Below are positions 19,133 through 28,311 of a DNA stretch of 64,000 nt, one piece after another (position 1 is the first letter of the stretch; each line of letters opens with the position of its first letter). The position numbers and the translations under genes are program-made. Source of the stretch: an uncultured Bryobacterales bacterium (GTDB lineage: Bacteria; Acidobacteriota; Terriglobia; Bryobacterales; UBA6623); contig CATOTH010000007.1 in assembly GCA_951813065.1 (NCBI GenBank), positions 223,797 to 287,796 of the forward strand, written 5' to 3'. Under the pieces are notes generated by a model, which had not been told where the DNA came from, ran no database searches, and saw nothing but the letters and a program-made list of their open reading frames with translations.

Positions 19133-20384
19133 TCAATCGAAGCGTATCCGATCATAGGTATCCCAAGCGGACATGTCAGAGAGGATCACCTCGTCGCCCG
19201 CTACCAGGCCAGACTGGACCTCGATCGTGCTCACCGAAACGCTGCCCGCCTGAACCTGGACGCGCGAAGCGTGTTCTCCGTATTCCTCTAACCGAAAAGG
19301 CCCGATGGCACTGTCCTCTTGGGCGTGAATCGGCCTCCCCACATGTAACACGTCTTCCAAGCGTTCCAATTCGATCGTCCCGTCAACACTGAGGTCGGGC
19401 CGCGCCCCGCGAGGCATCTCGCCGAGCAGTTGGATGTCCACGAGCACGGTGCCCTCCACAGCGCCGGGGTCGATACGTGACACTCGGCCCTCAATGACGC
19501 AGTTCCGCGTGTCTACCTCGGCACGCTGCCCGACTGAAACATCGTTGACCAAGGTCTCCGGGATCTTGAGTTCGGCCTTCAGCCTCGTCGGATCGGACAC
19601 GCGGGCCAACACATCCCCCGGACTGACAAGCTGCCCGACCTCGACTTCCATCAGTTGGAGGACGCCGAAAATTCCGGCGCGGCCCGTGAGCCTGTCGAGC
19701 TTCTCCTTGCGCAACGCAACCAAGGTGTTCATCTGCTCGATCCGCGCATTCTGGCGGTAAGCTGTGCTTCCGCGGAAGGCTTGCGCGCCTCTTCGCGAGC
19801 CCGCTCCAACTTGATCCGCTTCCGATCCTGCCCCACCGCGACTCCCCATTTTATGAGCGTTACCTGGTCGATCAGGCCCTCACCTGCCAACTGGAAGTCC
19901 GCGTCGTACTGCGCTTTCGATTGCAGATACTGGCCCTCAAGCTCAGCGGTAGTGGACTCTTGGTTGAGCCTCTCGTCCTCAAGCTTGGCTTGGAGGTTCG
20001 CCAAGTCAGCTTGGGCCCCTTTAGCTGCGCTTCAGCGTCCAGGTATTCTTGCTCGACCTGCGGGCTGCTCAGTTCGAGAAGGGCCGTTGACGGCCGCACA
20101 TCCTGTCCCGGCTGGACATGTCGAAGCTCCACCCGACCGGCATCGCTGGCAGCGATCACTACGATTGTTTCGGGCACTAAAGTCCCGATTCTCCGCACCT
20201 GGCGCAGCATCTCACCACGCTTGACGGAGTCGGTGAAGACTACGGCGGAGTTCACGGAAGGCGCTGCCGGCTCAAGCCGGGAAACTGCCCACCCGAGCAC
20301 GCCGACGGCGACCGCCGCACTGGAAGCAAGGGCAATCTGCCGAATGCGCTGCTTCCGCGCACAGCCGACCCGCGGTTTATCCAT
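19133..20384 (-). pseudogene. HlyD/MacA-like membrane-fusion protein broken by two -1 shifts
   Basis: Read across three frames, this is one periplasmic adaptor of about 415 residues. It has an N-terminal anchor helix (ALASSAAVAVGVLGWAV), a first biotinyl-lipoyl half (VQPGQDVRPSTALLELSSP), a long coiled coil (ANLQAKLEDERLNQES), a second lipoyl half (GIFGVLQLMEVEVGQLVSPG), a beta-barrel domain and the ADOP-adaptor C terminus DEVILSDMSAWDTYDRIRF. The frame changes by -1 at about 20016-20022, at the sequence A AAG GGG, and again by -1 at about 19756-19767. Both breaks lie in the coiled coil. No stop codon or deletion damages either half otherwise, so the loss is recent, or the breaks are single-base sequence errors. 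It sits between the ADOP permease and its ATPase. Confidence 0.8.
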
Positions 20385-20507
20385 CGGTCCCAGCCCCGCC
20401 GCATTCGTCAAGTTGATGGACAGCGCCTTGATTGCAACGGAACAGTGCAATCTTCACAACGTTTGGTCCTCAAGACCTCCTACCGCATCAAGCGGCCAGG
20501 GATTTGT

Positions 20508-22919
20508 CTAACCTCGAATCACTTGCCATGGTTCTATTCGGGCAACCATCTGCAACGGGAACACCAGAGCCGGAAGCGTTCCGAGTGTCACCACGATTCC
20601 CGCGACGGCGTAGACGTGCCAATCGGCTCCTGAGAAAACTACAACCGTACTTCGGAGAAACTGCGTTATGACCCAAGACACAACCAACCCCGGAATCAAT
20701 CCTAGGCCCACCAGAGTTGCCCATCGGCGGAGCATGACAAATGAGAGATCGGAGGTCGTGGCTCCGACTGAAATCCGAATTCCAAACTCCCGGCGAGAGC
20801 GGTAGCATATTGATTTCAATAGTCCGACCAAGCCCACAACGATCAGGAATATGGAAACAATCAAGAGGGGAGTTAGAAGGTAGACTCCGAGCAGCAATTC
20901 TCTCGCCAGGCGCTCGATTCCGGCCGATACGGTCTCGATCCTTTGAATTCCGACCCTGGGGGTGGCTTTCGCAATGACCGAGCGAATCTCTGGCAACAAA
21001 CTGCCAGCCGCGACTCCGTCCGACACCCTAGCCACAAACGACCGGTTCGGTTGCTGCAAGACATCTTCCTCCGCGCCTGGTCTGAGCGGAAGGAACACAC
21101 ACGGAAGCGTCGGTGTGAACAGGCCGGCATTCACAATATCGCGGACCACCCCCACAACGACGACGCTGGTTCCCACCTCAAGTCCAATTTCCTTCCCTAT
21201 TGGATCTTCGTTTGGCCACAGAACATCCGCAGCCGACCGATTCACAATCGCAGTGTCCCGTCCGCCTTGTCGAGCATCGAGCGTCGAGAAATCTTGGCCC
21301 AGTTCGAATCGCGCACCGATGGTCGCAAAGTAGGACGGCGACACTCGCTGAACACTGATCCGGTTTTGACCCGGCGTTGCTGCGAATAGAGGTCGAGTCA
21401 ACAGTTCAAAGTGACCCGCGTCGTGCAAGACAGGATATTGGCTGTAAGCCACCGATCGTACACCGCCGAGTTGGGCGACATCGTGAGCGATTCTGTCGGA
21501 ATCGATAGCCTGGGACACCCCAACGTCTGCGATAAGCGCAAAGCTAACCACGGCGTCCGAGTCTACGCCTACGTCTCTGGCCATCAGGGAACGATATCCG
21601 CCAAACAGTGACGCCGCTAGGAACACAGCAACAACAGCAATCGCGATTTGCACCGACACCAAGGCAGAGCCCAACCGACTTCCCACACGGCTCCGTGTAC
21701 TTCGGAACGTTCTCTCGTTCAGGGTCCCAGCCGGTTGGATACCGCCCTGCATGATGGCAGGCCACGCGGCAACGAAAACCGCGACGAGGACCAGGATGCA
21801 AACCGTCGCTGCCAGCACCTGCGTATCGAGACCTATATCGAAAGATCTCAATGCGATCGGCCCCCTGCTCAGGATGATTGCCACGCTGTAAGCGCCCAGG
21901 ATGATTCCAACTATTCCGCCTATTCCAACTAGCGTTGTCGATTCAATCAGTGCCAATCTGAGCGTTTCAGCTCTTGTTGCCCCTAAAGCGATACGCAGGC
22001 CAATTTCGCTTGATCTTCGGTCCCACCGACCCAAGAACAGAAGCGTAGCGTTTGTGCAAGCCAATGCGAGAATCAAGAAGGCAAACAGGAATAGCAGCAC
22101 AAACCCACCCTCACCACGGCCATGCGCCACGTTCCGAGCAAGGATCCCGTTGCAGACGATCGTGATGTCGCGCGATTCCATCCCCGCACGTTGCCTGAAC
22201 GAGGGCACGACGGTTTGAAATTCTTGTTCCGCCTGTCGTGCGCTGACTCCTTCCGGTAGTCTGGCGACCACATTGATGTCCTCCACTCGTCGGCGCTCGA
22301 AGTCCAATGGGGGGTAGAGTGGCAGCCATATTTGAGTGCCCGGCGTCAGGAACCAGAACCTCTCCGGGAGCACTCCGATAATCCGCGCAGGGTTCCCGTT
22401 CACGAAGATCTCCTCGCCTCGCGGAGATCGGTGGCCGCCAAATTCTTGGTCCCAAATCGTGGCACTAACCAGGGCGAGCGGAGGACCTCCCGTGTCAGCC
22501 TCCGTGTAGATTCGACCCATCGATGGACTGACTCCGAGAACTCGGAAAAGATTCGACGTCGCATACTGCACCGTGAGTGGGCGCAGTGAACCGCTGATCC
22601 GAACACTGGCTTGCCTCGGGATTTGACTCGCCGCTATCCGACCCTGCCATCGATCGAGCTCTTTCCAGTTTTCGAATAACCCCCAGGAAACTGGCTGGGT
22701 AGTGCTCTCCCCTGCCAAAGCGTCTACTTGTCCGACCGTCACAATGGATTGCGGCTCGACGTAGAGCGGCGGTGGCTTGAGGAGCATGCCGCGAAGCACA
22801 CTGCCAGTGGAAATCACGAATGTCAACCCAATGACTAATGAAGCAACTATGAGTCCACTTTCCAGCCAGTTGGTTGTCGTCCTTCGACGCGCCAGTCTAG
22901 TCTCAAATGCCAAGTTCAT
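20508..22919 (-). CDS. ADOP-type ABC permease, first gene of an export operon
   Basis: An 803-residue ADOP permease with the double MacB_PCD/FtsX layout. The N terminus is divergent (ESGLIVASLVIGLTFVIST for helix 1). The periplasmic parts include FRVLGVSPSMGRIYTEADTGG and SYFATIGARFELGQDFS. The FtsX helices have SEIGLRIALGATRAETLRL and RREFGIRISVGATTSDL, and the gene ends in RIEPWQVIRG. It precedes the membrane-fusion protein and MacB-like ATPase on the same strand, so permease, adaptor and ATPase form one operon. A shortened relative of this permease lies just upstream. The exported compound is unknown. Confidence 0.88.
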   Translation of the reverse strand: MNLAFETRLARRRTTTNWLESGLIVASLVIGLTFVISTGSVLRGMLLKPPPLYVEPQSIVTVGQVDALAGESTTQPVSWGLFENWKELDRWQGRIAASQIPRQASVRISGSLRPLTVQYATSNLFRVLGVSPSMGRIYTEADTGGPPLALVSATIWDQEFGGHRSPRGEEIFVNGNPARIIGVLPERFWFLTPGTQIWLPLYPPLDFERRRVEDINVVARLPEGVSARQAEQEFQTVVPSFRQRAGMESRDITIVCNGILARNVAHGRGEGGFVLLFLFAFLILALACTNATLLFLGRWDRRSSEIGLRIALGATRAETLRLALIESTTLVGIGGIVGIILGAYSVAIILSRGPIALRSFDIGLDTQVLAATVCILVLVAVFVAAWPAIMQGGIQPAGTLNERTFRSTRSRVGSRLGSALVSVQIAIAVVAVFLAASLFGGYRSLMARDVGVDSDAVVSFALIADVGVSQAIDSDRIAHDVAQLGGVRSVAYSQYPVLHDAGHFELLTRPLFAATPGQNRISVQRVSPSYFATIGARFELGQDFSTLDARQGGRDTAIVNRSAADVLWPNEDPIGKEIGLEVGTSVVVVGVVRDIVNAGLFTPTLPCVFLPLRPGAEEDVLQQPNRSFVARVSDGVAAGSLLPEIRSVIAKATPRVGIQRIETVSAGIERLARELLLGVYLLTPLLIVSIFLIVVGLVGLLKSICYRSRREFGIRISVGATTSDLSFVMLRRWATLVGLGLIPGLVVSWVITQFLRSTVVVFSGADWHVYAVAGIVVTLGTLPALVFPLQMVARIEPWQVIRG

Positions 22920-23994
22920 TTCCGTTCACGTCTAGTTCTGTCGCGCCACGGTGAGCTCTGGCCCTCCGCCACCTCAACGAAGTGCGCACTTCAAGCGTTT
23001 TCCCATTGGAACCTCCGGTTGGCGGACTGGGCGGTGGCACCCATCAGCAGGCCTAGAACGGTTGCTTCGACGAATGGCCCGTCATGCTCCGGCGGTAGAC
23101 CCCATAGACCCCGCCAGGTTCCCTTTTGTTCCCCGACAAGGCCCGAGAACGCTCAACCCCTGTCGGTGCTTCTCGGCGTACGGGAGCTGAGGAGCCAAGA
23201 CTGTGCGGGCGAAGCAGAATACTGTTGCCGCTGCTCCCAGAGCGAGCCCGATGATCACGACAATCGCGACCGACGAGCCCCAATACCGTTCAGACAGGCA
23301 GAAGCCCGCCTTAAGGTCACGGAGCACGAGGATCGTCTCGCCTGCTTGACAAGAGCCACGACTGCCGACGAGCTAGCCGCATAGTGCGTTGTTCAGTCTC
23401 CGGTCCCGCTCCGGTCTGCTGGCAGCGTTGCTTGCGCGACCCCAGTCGCGGACTACCATCGCACAGCCAGTGAGCTCAGAACATCGCGAGATGAAGGCGG
23501 CCCGCTCTCCGATTCAGGCCTTCCCGCCGCAACGTGGATTCGAAGTTCGCCAGCAGAGCCGCCCGTTCATCACGCTCGTCCGCCGTTGGTCCCTTTTTCG
23601 TGGGCTGCCTGCATTTCCTGCCGTAAGGTCGAACGCGAGATAGCCAAATGACCACCACTGCAATCGCGTTTGATCAGGGCCCACGCCCTCTGTCAGCTCC
23701 GGAAACTATGGTGGGTGATGCCGGAAGGATCAGTCTTACACGTACTGGACAGTACAACAAGGATGGGTGGCAGTTGCAGTGGCTAGTCGAAGGGATCACA
23801 GCCGCCTCATGGAACTCGTCAGGGAAGTTCACCGGCAGGACCCGATCCTGCTGGAATTCAAACCGCAGCAACCCGCTGGGGTCGAAGTAGCGACGTGGGG
23901 GCGACCGGGAGTGGATCAGCGACTCCCCGGGGGTCAGAGATACGGGTCGCTCGCAGGAGCCTCTCGCCGAGGCTCGCCAGAACCAGAACCTCGA
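22920..23994. other. Gene-poor accessory spacer
   Basis: About 1.1 kb. Apart from the permease debris at 23082-23327, no reading frame on either strand resembles a known family. ADOP genes are often preceded by a PadR regulator, and none is visible here. Confidence 0.5.
23082..23327 (-). pseudogene. N-terminal remnant of an ADOP permease
   Basis: The peptide begins MLRDLKAGFCLSERYWG and continues into helix 1 (VAIVVIIGLALGAAATVF) and LPYAEKHR. This corresponds position by position to the ADOP start pattern MLxDLKxxxRLL, LALGIGANTAIF, LPYPEPxR. After about 60 residues the homology is lost, apparently through a frameshift, and the rest of an 800-residue permease is absent. It lies just upstream of the intact minus-strand ADOP, so it may be the front of an older tandem copy. 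Confidence 0.65.
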
Positions 23995-24624
23995 CTAGTC
24001 GAGCAGGTTTTCCCCACCATCGTCGAGAACGACCGGGCGCTGCCAGTAGCTGTATTGCGGCGTCCAGTCGCGCTCGTCGTAGCCAGCTAGGGCAAGGAAG
24101 TGCCAAGCCGAACAGAAGATGTCCCCCGGGCCGAAGACAACGGCGTTCTTCCGCCGGATTACGCCATCCTTCATTTCGTAGAGGACGGCTCCGGGCATGT
24201 TGTCATTGCCGGGCATGGTGGACTGCTCGCGAATGTAGTCACCACCCTCGTGGGAGGCGAGTCGAAACCGCCAGCCTCGAGAATTGGCGAAACGGCGCTG
24301 AGTCTCGGTAGGGTCCTTGGACAGGAGCTCTACGGCCATCGCCGATTCCAGATGATCCAGGAATCCGTTGATCCCGTCAGCCCAAAGCGTGCAATAGCGG
24401 CAGCCTTGGCCCATATTGTGAATCGCAAGCAGCTTGTCTCGGCCGGCGAACAGGTCACTCAGATGCGTCGCACCCTGGAGGGTCTGCAGGGGATAGTCGG
24501 GGACCACGCTACCGGGCACAGTCCTGCGCATCGCGTTGATTCGCTCGATCAAGACAAAGACCTGGCGTTCCAGCTCCGCGATAGTGGCATCCGAATCAAT
24601 TTGGGGAGTCGTGTCTTGCGGCAT
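23995..24624 (-). CDS. DUF899-family thioredoxin-like protein
   Basis: A 209-residue protein of the DUF899 family, which has a thioredoxin-like fold. The key segment is NMGQGCRYCTLWADGING, with a CxxC-type pair in the redox-site position, followed by RRFANSRGWRFRLASH and the C-terminal pattern GPGDIFCSAWHFLALAGYDERDW, a family signature. The biochemical role is not established; a peroxiredoxin or dithiol oxidoreductase activity is plausible. It is a single-gene unit, divergent from the downstream TonB receptor with 285 bases between them. Confidence 0.85.
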   Translation of the reverse strand: MPQDTTPQIDSDATIAELERQVFVLIERINAMRRTVPGSVVPDYPLQTLQGATHLSDLFAGRDKLLAIHNMGQGCRYCTLWADGINGFLDHLESAMAVELLSKDPTETQRRFANSRGWRFRLASHEGGDYIREQSTMPGNDNMPGAVLYEMKDGVIRRKNAVVFGPGDIFCSAWHFLALAGYDERDWTPQYSYWQRPVVLDDGGENLLD

Positions 24625-24825
24625 GGTATTCGGCTGATCTGAGGGTGGAATCCGTCACTGCGGTCATCGCTCGTCGAGCAACCGACGCATCCGGGAACAC
24701 CCGCCCCCCACTCTAGCGCTCGTTGGCATCAGGAGCCCGGGTGGCTCTGGTTGCCAGAGGCCTGCCCTGAATTCCTTCCTGTCTGGTTTTTAAGATTTTG
24801 TTGCAATTAGCCTGCAGATCATCGA

Positions 24826-24847
24826 TTTCGGCGCTGTCTAGCCGAAA
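24826..24847. promoter_or_regulatory. Inverted repeat upstream of the TonB receptor promoter
   Basis: Perfect 7-bp arms TTTCGGC (24826-24832) and GCCGAAA (24841-24847) with an eight-base spacer end seven bases before the -35 hexamer. This is an operator-like arrangement for a dimeric regulator. The A-run after it rules out an intrinsic terminator on the plus strand. Confidence 0.45.
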
Positions 24848-24853
24848 AAAAGA

Positions 24854-24882
24854 TTGACACAAGTGAATACAGGGAGTATTTC
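24854..24882 (+). promoter_or_regulatory. Sigma70-type promoter of the TonB receptor
   Basis: Exact -35 TTGACA (24854-24859), 17-base spacer and -10-like TATTTC (24877-24882). A strong ribosome-binding site AGGAGG follows at 24898-24903, six bases before the ATG at 24910. The -10 matches the consensus only partly. Confidence 0.55.
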
Positions 24883-24909
24883 TGAACGCGAGGTATCAGG
24901 AGGCCGCTC

Positions 24910-27900
24910 ATGCGATCACGCGTTCTTTTCACATCATTACTGATTCTGCCGTTGGCGATCCCCGCGCTGGCGCAAATCAACACGGGAACAATCGTGGGAA
25001 CGGTCCGGGATGCCCAGGGAGCGGTAGTTCCCGGGGCCGATGTCACGGTCACTCTCAGCGACTTGGGTGTCTCTGTCGCTCTCAGCACCAACGAAGCCGG
25101 CATCTTCCTGGCACCGGGGCTGCGACCGGGTCTCTACGAGGTTCGAGCCGAAACGGCAGGCTTCAAGGCCGCGGTCAGATCGGGAGTCCAGCTCGCCATC
25201 CAGCAGCGCCTCGAACTCGATTTCACCTTGGAGGTGGGTGATGTCACGGAACAGGTTCAGGTCGTCGCACCCGCCGTGGACATCGAGACGGAGAGCGGCC
25301 AACTCGGGACTGTCATCGAGTCCGATGTCATTGCGGACCTGCCTCTCGATGGCCGTCGATACTCGGATCTGATTCTGCTGAGTCCTGGGGCGGTCCCCGC
25401 GCCGGGAGCGCGGTCCAACCCGCGCGAGGCCAGAATCAATGTCGACGGCAATTTCTCCCTCCAGAACTACTTCGCCCTCAATGGAGTCGACAACAACACG
25501 TTCACGACCAATGGGCAGGAGCGAAGCCCGCAGGCAGTTCAGCCGCCCCCCGACGCCCTACAGTCGTTCAAGATCCAGACGCGCACGTACGATGCCGAGT
25601 TCGGTTGGAGCCAGGGCGCGGTCATCAACGCCGAGATCAAGTCGGGCGCCAATCGGATGCACGGTTCCGGCTGGTATTTTCTCCGCAACGACAAGCTGAA
25701 TGCCAACAACTTCTTCAATAACGCGGCGGGCATCGAGAAGGGTGCCGAGCGCCGCCACCAATACGGTCTGACCATAGGCGGGCCAATCGCGCGCGACAGA
25801 ACCTTCTTCTTTGCCGATTACCAGCGCACGGACGCCAACAAGGCCGGCGGCGCAAACGGAACCGTTCCGAGCGCCCAAATGAAGCAGGGCATTTTCACCG
25901 GAGACCGCGACCTGGTCATTGACCGGGATGCCAATGGCATGCCGTTTTATCCGGAAATCGTGCCTTGCGTGGACGAAGCCAACGACATCCTCAACCTTAC
26001 GGCGCTGCGAACAGACGGCCGGCCTTGCGGCGATCCTGCAGGGATGGCGCTCGCTGGGCTGTATCCAGATCCCAACTCCGGAAAATTCGGCTACCAGTCC
26101 GCTCTCGACGTTCCGCTGGAGCAGAACTCCTTCGACGTCAGGCTCGACCACAACATTTCGAACAAGGACCTTCTATACGCTTCCTACAGCTTCCTGCAAA
26201 CGGATACCGTTGTGGAGCAGGGCCCGTTCCCGAACCCCCTGGCCACAGGCGGATTCACGGCCAACAGCTATGTCCGCGGCCAACTGCTGGCGTTGACCTG
26301 GAACCGGATCGTCAGTCCGTCCGTGTTCAACAGCCTCCGATTCGGATTCAATCGAATCTACTCGACCTCCGATCCCGTCGCGCCAGAAGGCGATGCCGGG
26401 CCGGACTTCGGGCTGAATTCGCTCCCGGGCACGTTCGCCTATGGCCTTCCTCCGATCCGCGTTTCTGGCTACACGCTTCTGGGAACGTCAGAGTGGAGGC
26501 CCCAGTTCCAGGTTTCGAAGGTCTTCCAGCTGCTGGACAACTTGAGTGTGATTCGGGGAAACCACTCGTTCAAGATGGGATTCGAATACAAGCGGGCCAT
26601 GAACGACTACCTGGACGTCAAGGCACCCAACGGCCGCTACATCATTCCCCGGAGCTACGTCGGTGACGGTGTTGCCAACCTTCTGCTGGGCAACGTCAAC
26701 AGGGTCGAGGCCACCTCCGCACTGGTGCCTCAAACCTACACCGACGGTGTCATGTTCTACCTGCAGGACTCTCACAAGGCCTCGTCGAACCTCACTCTCA
26801 ATTACGGGGTCCGTTACGAGTACTTCACGCCGATCCTGGAACGCGACAACCTGATGTCCAATTTCGATCCGAGCGCGAACGGAGGCCGGGGGGCGTTGAT
26901 CACCGCCAATCCCGGGGACCTCGGACAGGTCCCGTGCAATTTCGACTGCGTGCAGCGCGTGCAGGGTGAGGGCATCTTCAGCAGGTCCCTGGTCCATCCT
27001 GACCGCAACAACGTGGCCCCCAGGTTCGGGGCGGCCTATCGAATCGGGAACCGCACGGTGCTCCGAGGCGGCTACGCGATCTTCTACCAGGCGCTCGACA
27101 GGGTCGGAAGCTCCGCCGCACTGTCGTTGAATCCGCCCCAACTGATCGAGTTCCGCGGATACGAATCGCAATTCGACCAGCCGCCGCAGTTGCTGCTAAG
27201 AGACCCTTACCCGGGAGGTAGCAACGAATTCAATCCACAGTCCATCGATCTTCGAAGTCGCAGCATGAATGGAGTGGCACCGTGGTCTCAGCAGTTCAGC
27301 GTCGGATTCCAGTTCCAGATCGAAGACAGCTATTTGTTGAATCTATCGTATGTTGGCGGTGACTCCAACCGGATCCGCAAGCTCCAGCCCCTGAACCAGG
27401 GCTACATCCACCCGGACGGACAAGTCACGCACCCGTTCCCGGACTGGGCGCGCTTGAGCGACCATATGGCGAGCAATGGCATGGCCAACTACAACGCTCT
27501 CCAGATGAGCTTACGGCGGGCGATGGTCGGGGGACTGGCTTTCAACATGAACTACACCTGGAGCAAGGCTCTGGGGGACACGCAGGACAATCTCTCGGGC
27601 GGAGCGTCTTTCAGCAATGTCCGGCCGCAAAACGCCTATGACCTGAGAGCCGACTACGGACGGCTGGTCTTCGACCAGGGGCATCGGTTCGTCTTCAATT
27701 GGGTTTGGGAAATTCCGTTCGGAAGCAACAGTTCCGCGCGCCACGTCATTGGCGGCTGGCAGTTCAACGGCATCTGGAGTTCCACCTCCGGCGCTCCCAT
27801 CGGCATCCGCGGCCCCGACCGGAGCCGCACTCGGAGCCAGAACCCTCGAGCGGATTGCGTCGCCGACCCGCACGGCCCGAGGACAGTCGAACAGTTCTTC

Positions 27901-28197
27901 AACACCTCGGCATTCGCGATCGCACAGAACGGGACGTTCGGGAACTGCGGAGTCGCCAGCCTGAGTGGCTGGCCACATCACAACTTCGACCTTTCCCTTT
28001 TCAAGAATTTCAACATAGGGGGGAGCGAAGACACCCAGGTACAGATCCGATGGGAGTTCTTCAACGCCTTCAATACGCCTCAGTTCAGCAATCCGACAAA
28101 CAGGGTGGATAGGGGCCAGTTCGGCGAAACGACCTCGGTTCTGGATCCCTTGAGAGAGGGTCGAGTGATTCAGTTCGGGCTGAAGTTCATCTTCTAG
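24910..28197 (+). CDS. Oar-like TonB-dependent receptor with carboxypeptidase-regulatory domain
   Basis: A 1095-residue outer-membrane receptor. A signal peptide (cleavage after ALA near residue 21) leads into a carboxypeptidase-regulatory-like domain at about 23-110 (GTIVGTVRDAQGAVVPGADVTV). A plug domain follows (DLPLDGRRYSDLILLSPG; NYFALNGVDNNTF), then a long beta-barrel ending in VIQFGLKFIF with the terminal Phe needed for barrel insertion. This is the acidobacterial Oar/CarboxypepD_reg class, usually linked to uptake of oligosaccharides or peptides. Start and ribosome-binding site are strong. An amino-acid-type APC permease follows on the same strand, which could suggest an amino compound as ligand. 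Confidence 0.93.
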   Translation: MRSRVLFTSLLILPLAIPALAQINTGTIVGTVRDAQGAVVPGADVTVTLSDLGVSVALSTNEAGIFLAPGLRPGLYEVRAETAGFKAAVRSGVQLAIQQRLELDFTLEVGDVTEQVQVVAPAVDIETESGQLGTVIESDVIADLPLDGRRYSDLILLSPGAVPAPGARSNPREARINVDGNFSLQNYFALNGVDNNTFTTNGQERSPQAVQPPPDALQSFKIQTRTYDAEFGWSQGAVINAEIKSGANRMHGSGWYFLRNDKLNANNFFNNAAGIEKGAERRHQYGLTIGGPIARDRTFFFADYQRTDANKAGGANGTVPSAQMKQGIFTGDRDLVIDRDANGMPFYPEIVPCVDEANDILNLTALRTDGRPCGDPAGMALAGLYPDPNSGKFGYQSALDVPLEQNSFDVRLDHNISNKDLLYASYSFLQTDTVVEQGPFPNPLATGGFTANSYVRGQLLALTWNRIVSPSVFNSLRFGFNRIYSTSDPVAPEGDAGPDFGLNSLPGTFAYGLPPIRVSGYTLLGTSEWRPQFQVSKVFQLLDNLSVIRGNHSFKMGFEYKRAMNDYLDVKAPNGRYIIPRSYVGDGVANLLLGNVNRVEATSALVPQTYTDGVMFYLQDSHKASSNLTLNYGVRYEYFTPILERDNLMSNFDPSANGGRGALITANPGDLGQVPCNFDCVQRVQGEGIFSRSLVHPDRNNVAPRFGAAYRIGNRTVLRGGYAIFYQALDRVGSSAALSLNPPQLIEFRGYESQFDQPPQLLLRDPYPGGSNEFNPQSIDLRSRSMNGVAPWSQQFSVGFQFQIEDSYLLNLSYVGGDSNRIRKLQPLNQGYIHPDGQVTHPFPDWARLSDHMASNGMANYNALQMSLRRAMVGGLAFNMNYTWSKALGDTQDNLSGGASFSNVRPQNAYDLRADYGRLVFDQGHRFVFNWVWEIPFGSNSSARHVIGGWQFNGIWSSTSGAPIGIRGPDRSRTRSQNPRADCVADPHGPRTVEQFFNTSAFAIAQNGTFGNCGVASLSGWPHHNFDLSLFKNFNIGGSEDTQVQIRWEFFNAFNTPQFSNPTNRVDRGQFGETTSVLDPLREGRVIQFGLKFIF

Positions 28198-28202
28198 GCG
28201 GC

Positions 28203-28225
28203 ATTCCAGCCGGATGGGCTGGAAT
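28203..28225 (+). terminator. Hairpin directly after the TonB receptor
   Basis: A perfect 9-bp inverted repeat (ATTCCAGCC, loop GGATG, GGCTGGAAT) begins five bases after the stop codon. No T-run follows. It is a likely transcript end or 3' stabiliser separating the receptor from the APC permease. Confidence 0.5.
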
Positions 28226-28311
28226 CCAGCTCTGCCCGTCGCGTAGGCTGCCAGCGTCCAAGGCGCGCTCGGCATGCGGGTAGGTTGTGTATACTCGCGG
28301 GGCGGTTCAAC

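Noticed and set aside
24826..24850. Intrinsic terminator before the TonB receptor
   Set aside because: The hairpin is followed by A, not T, on the plus strand, and on the minus strand the T-run precedes the stem, so it cannot act as one for either strand.
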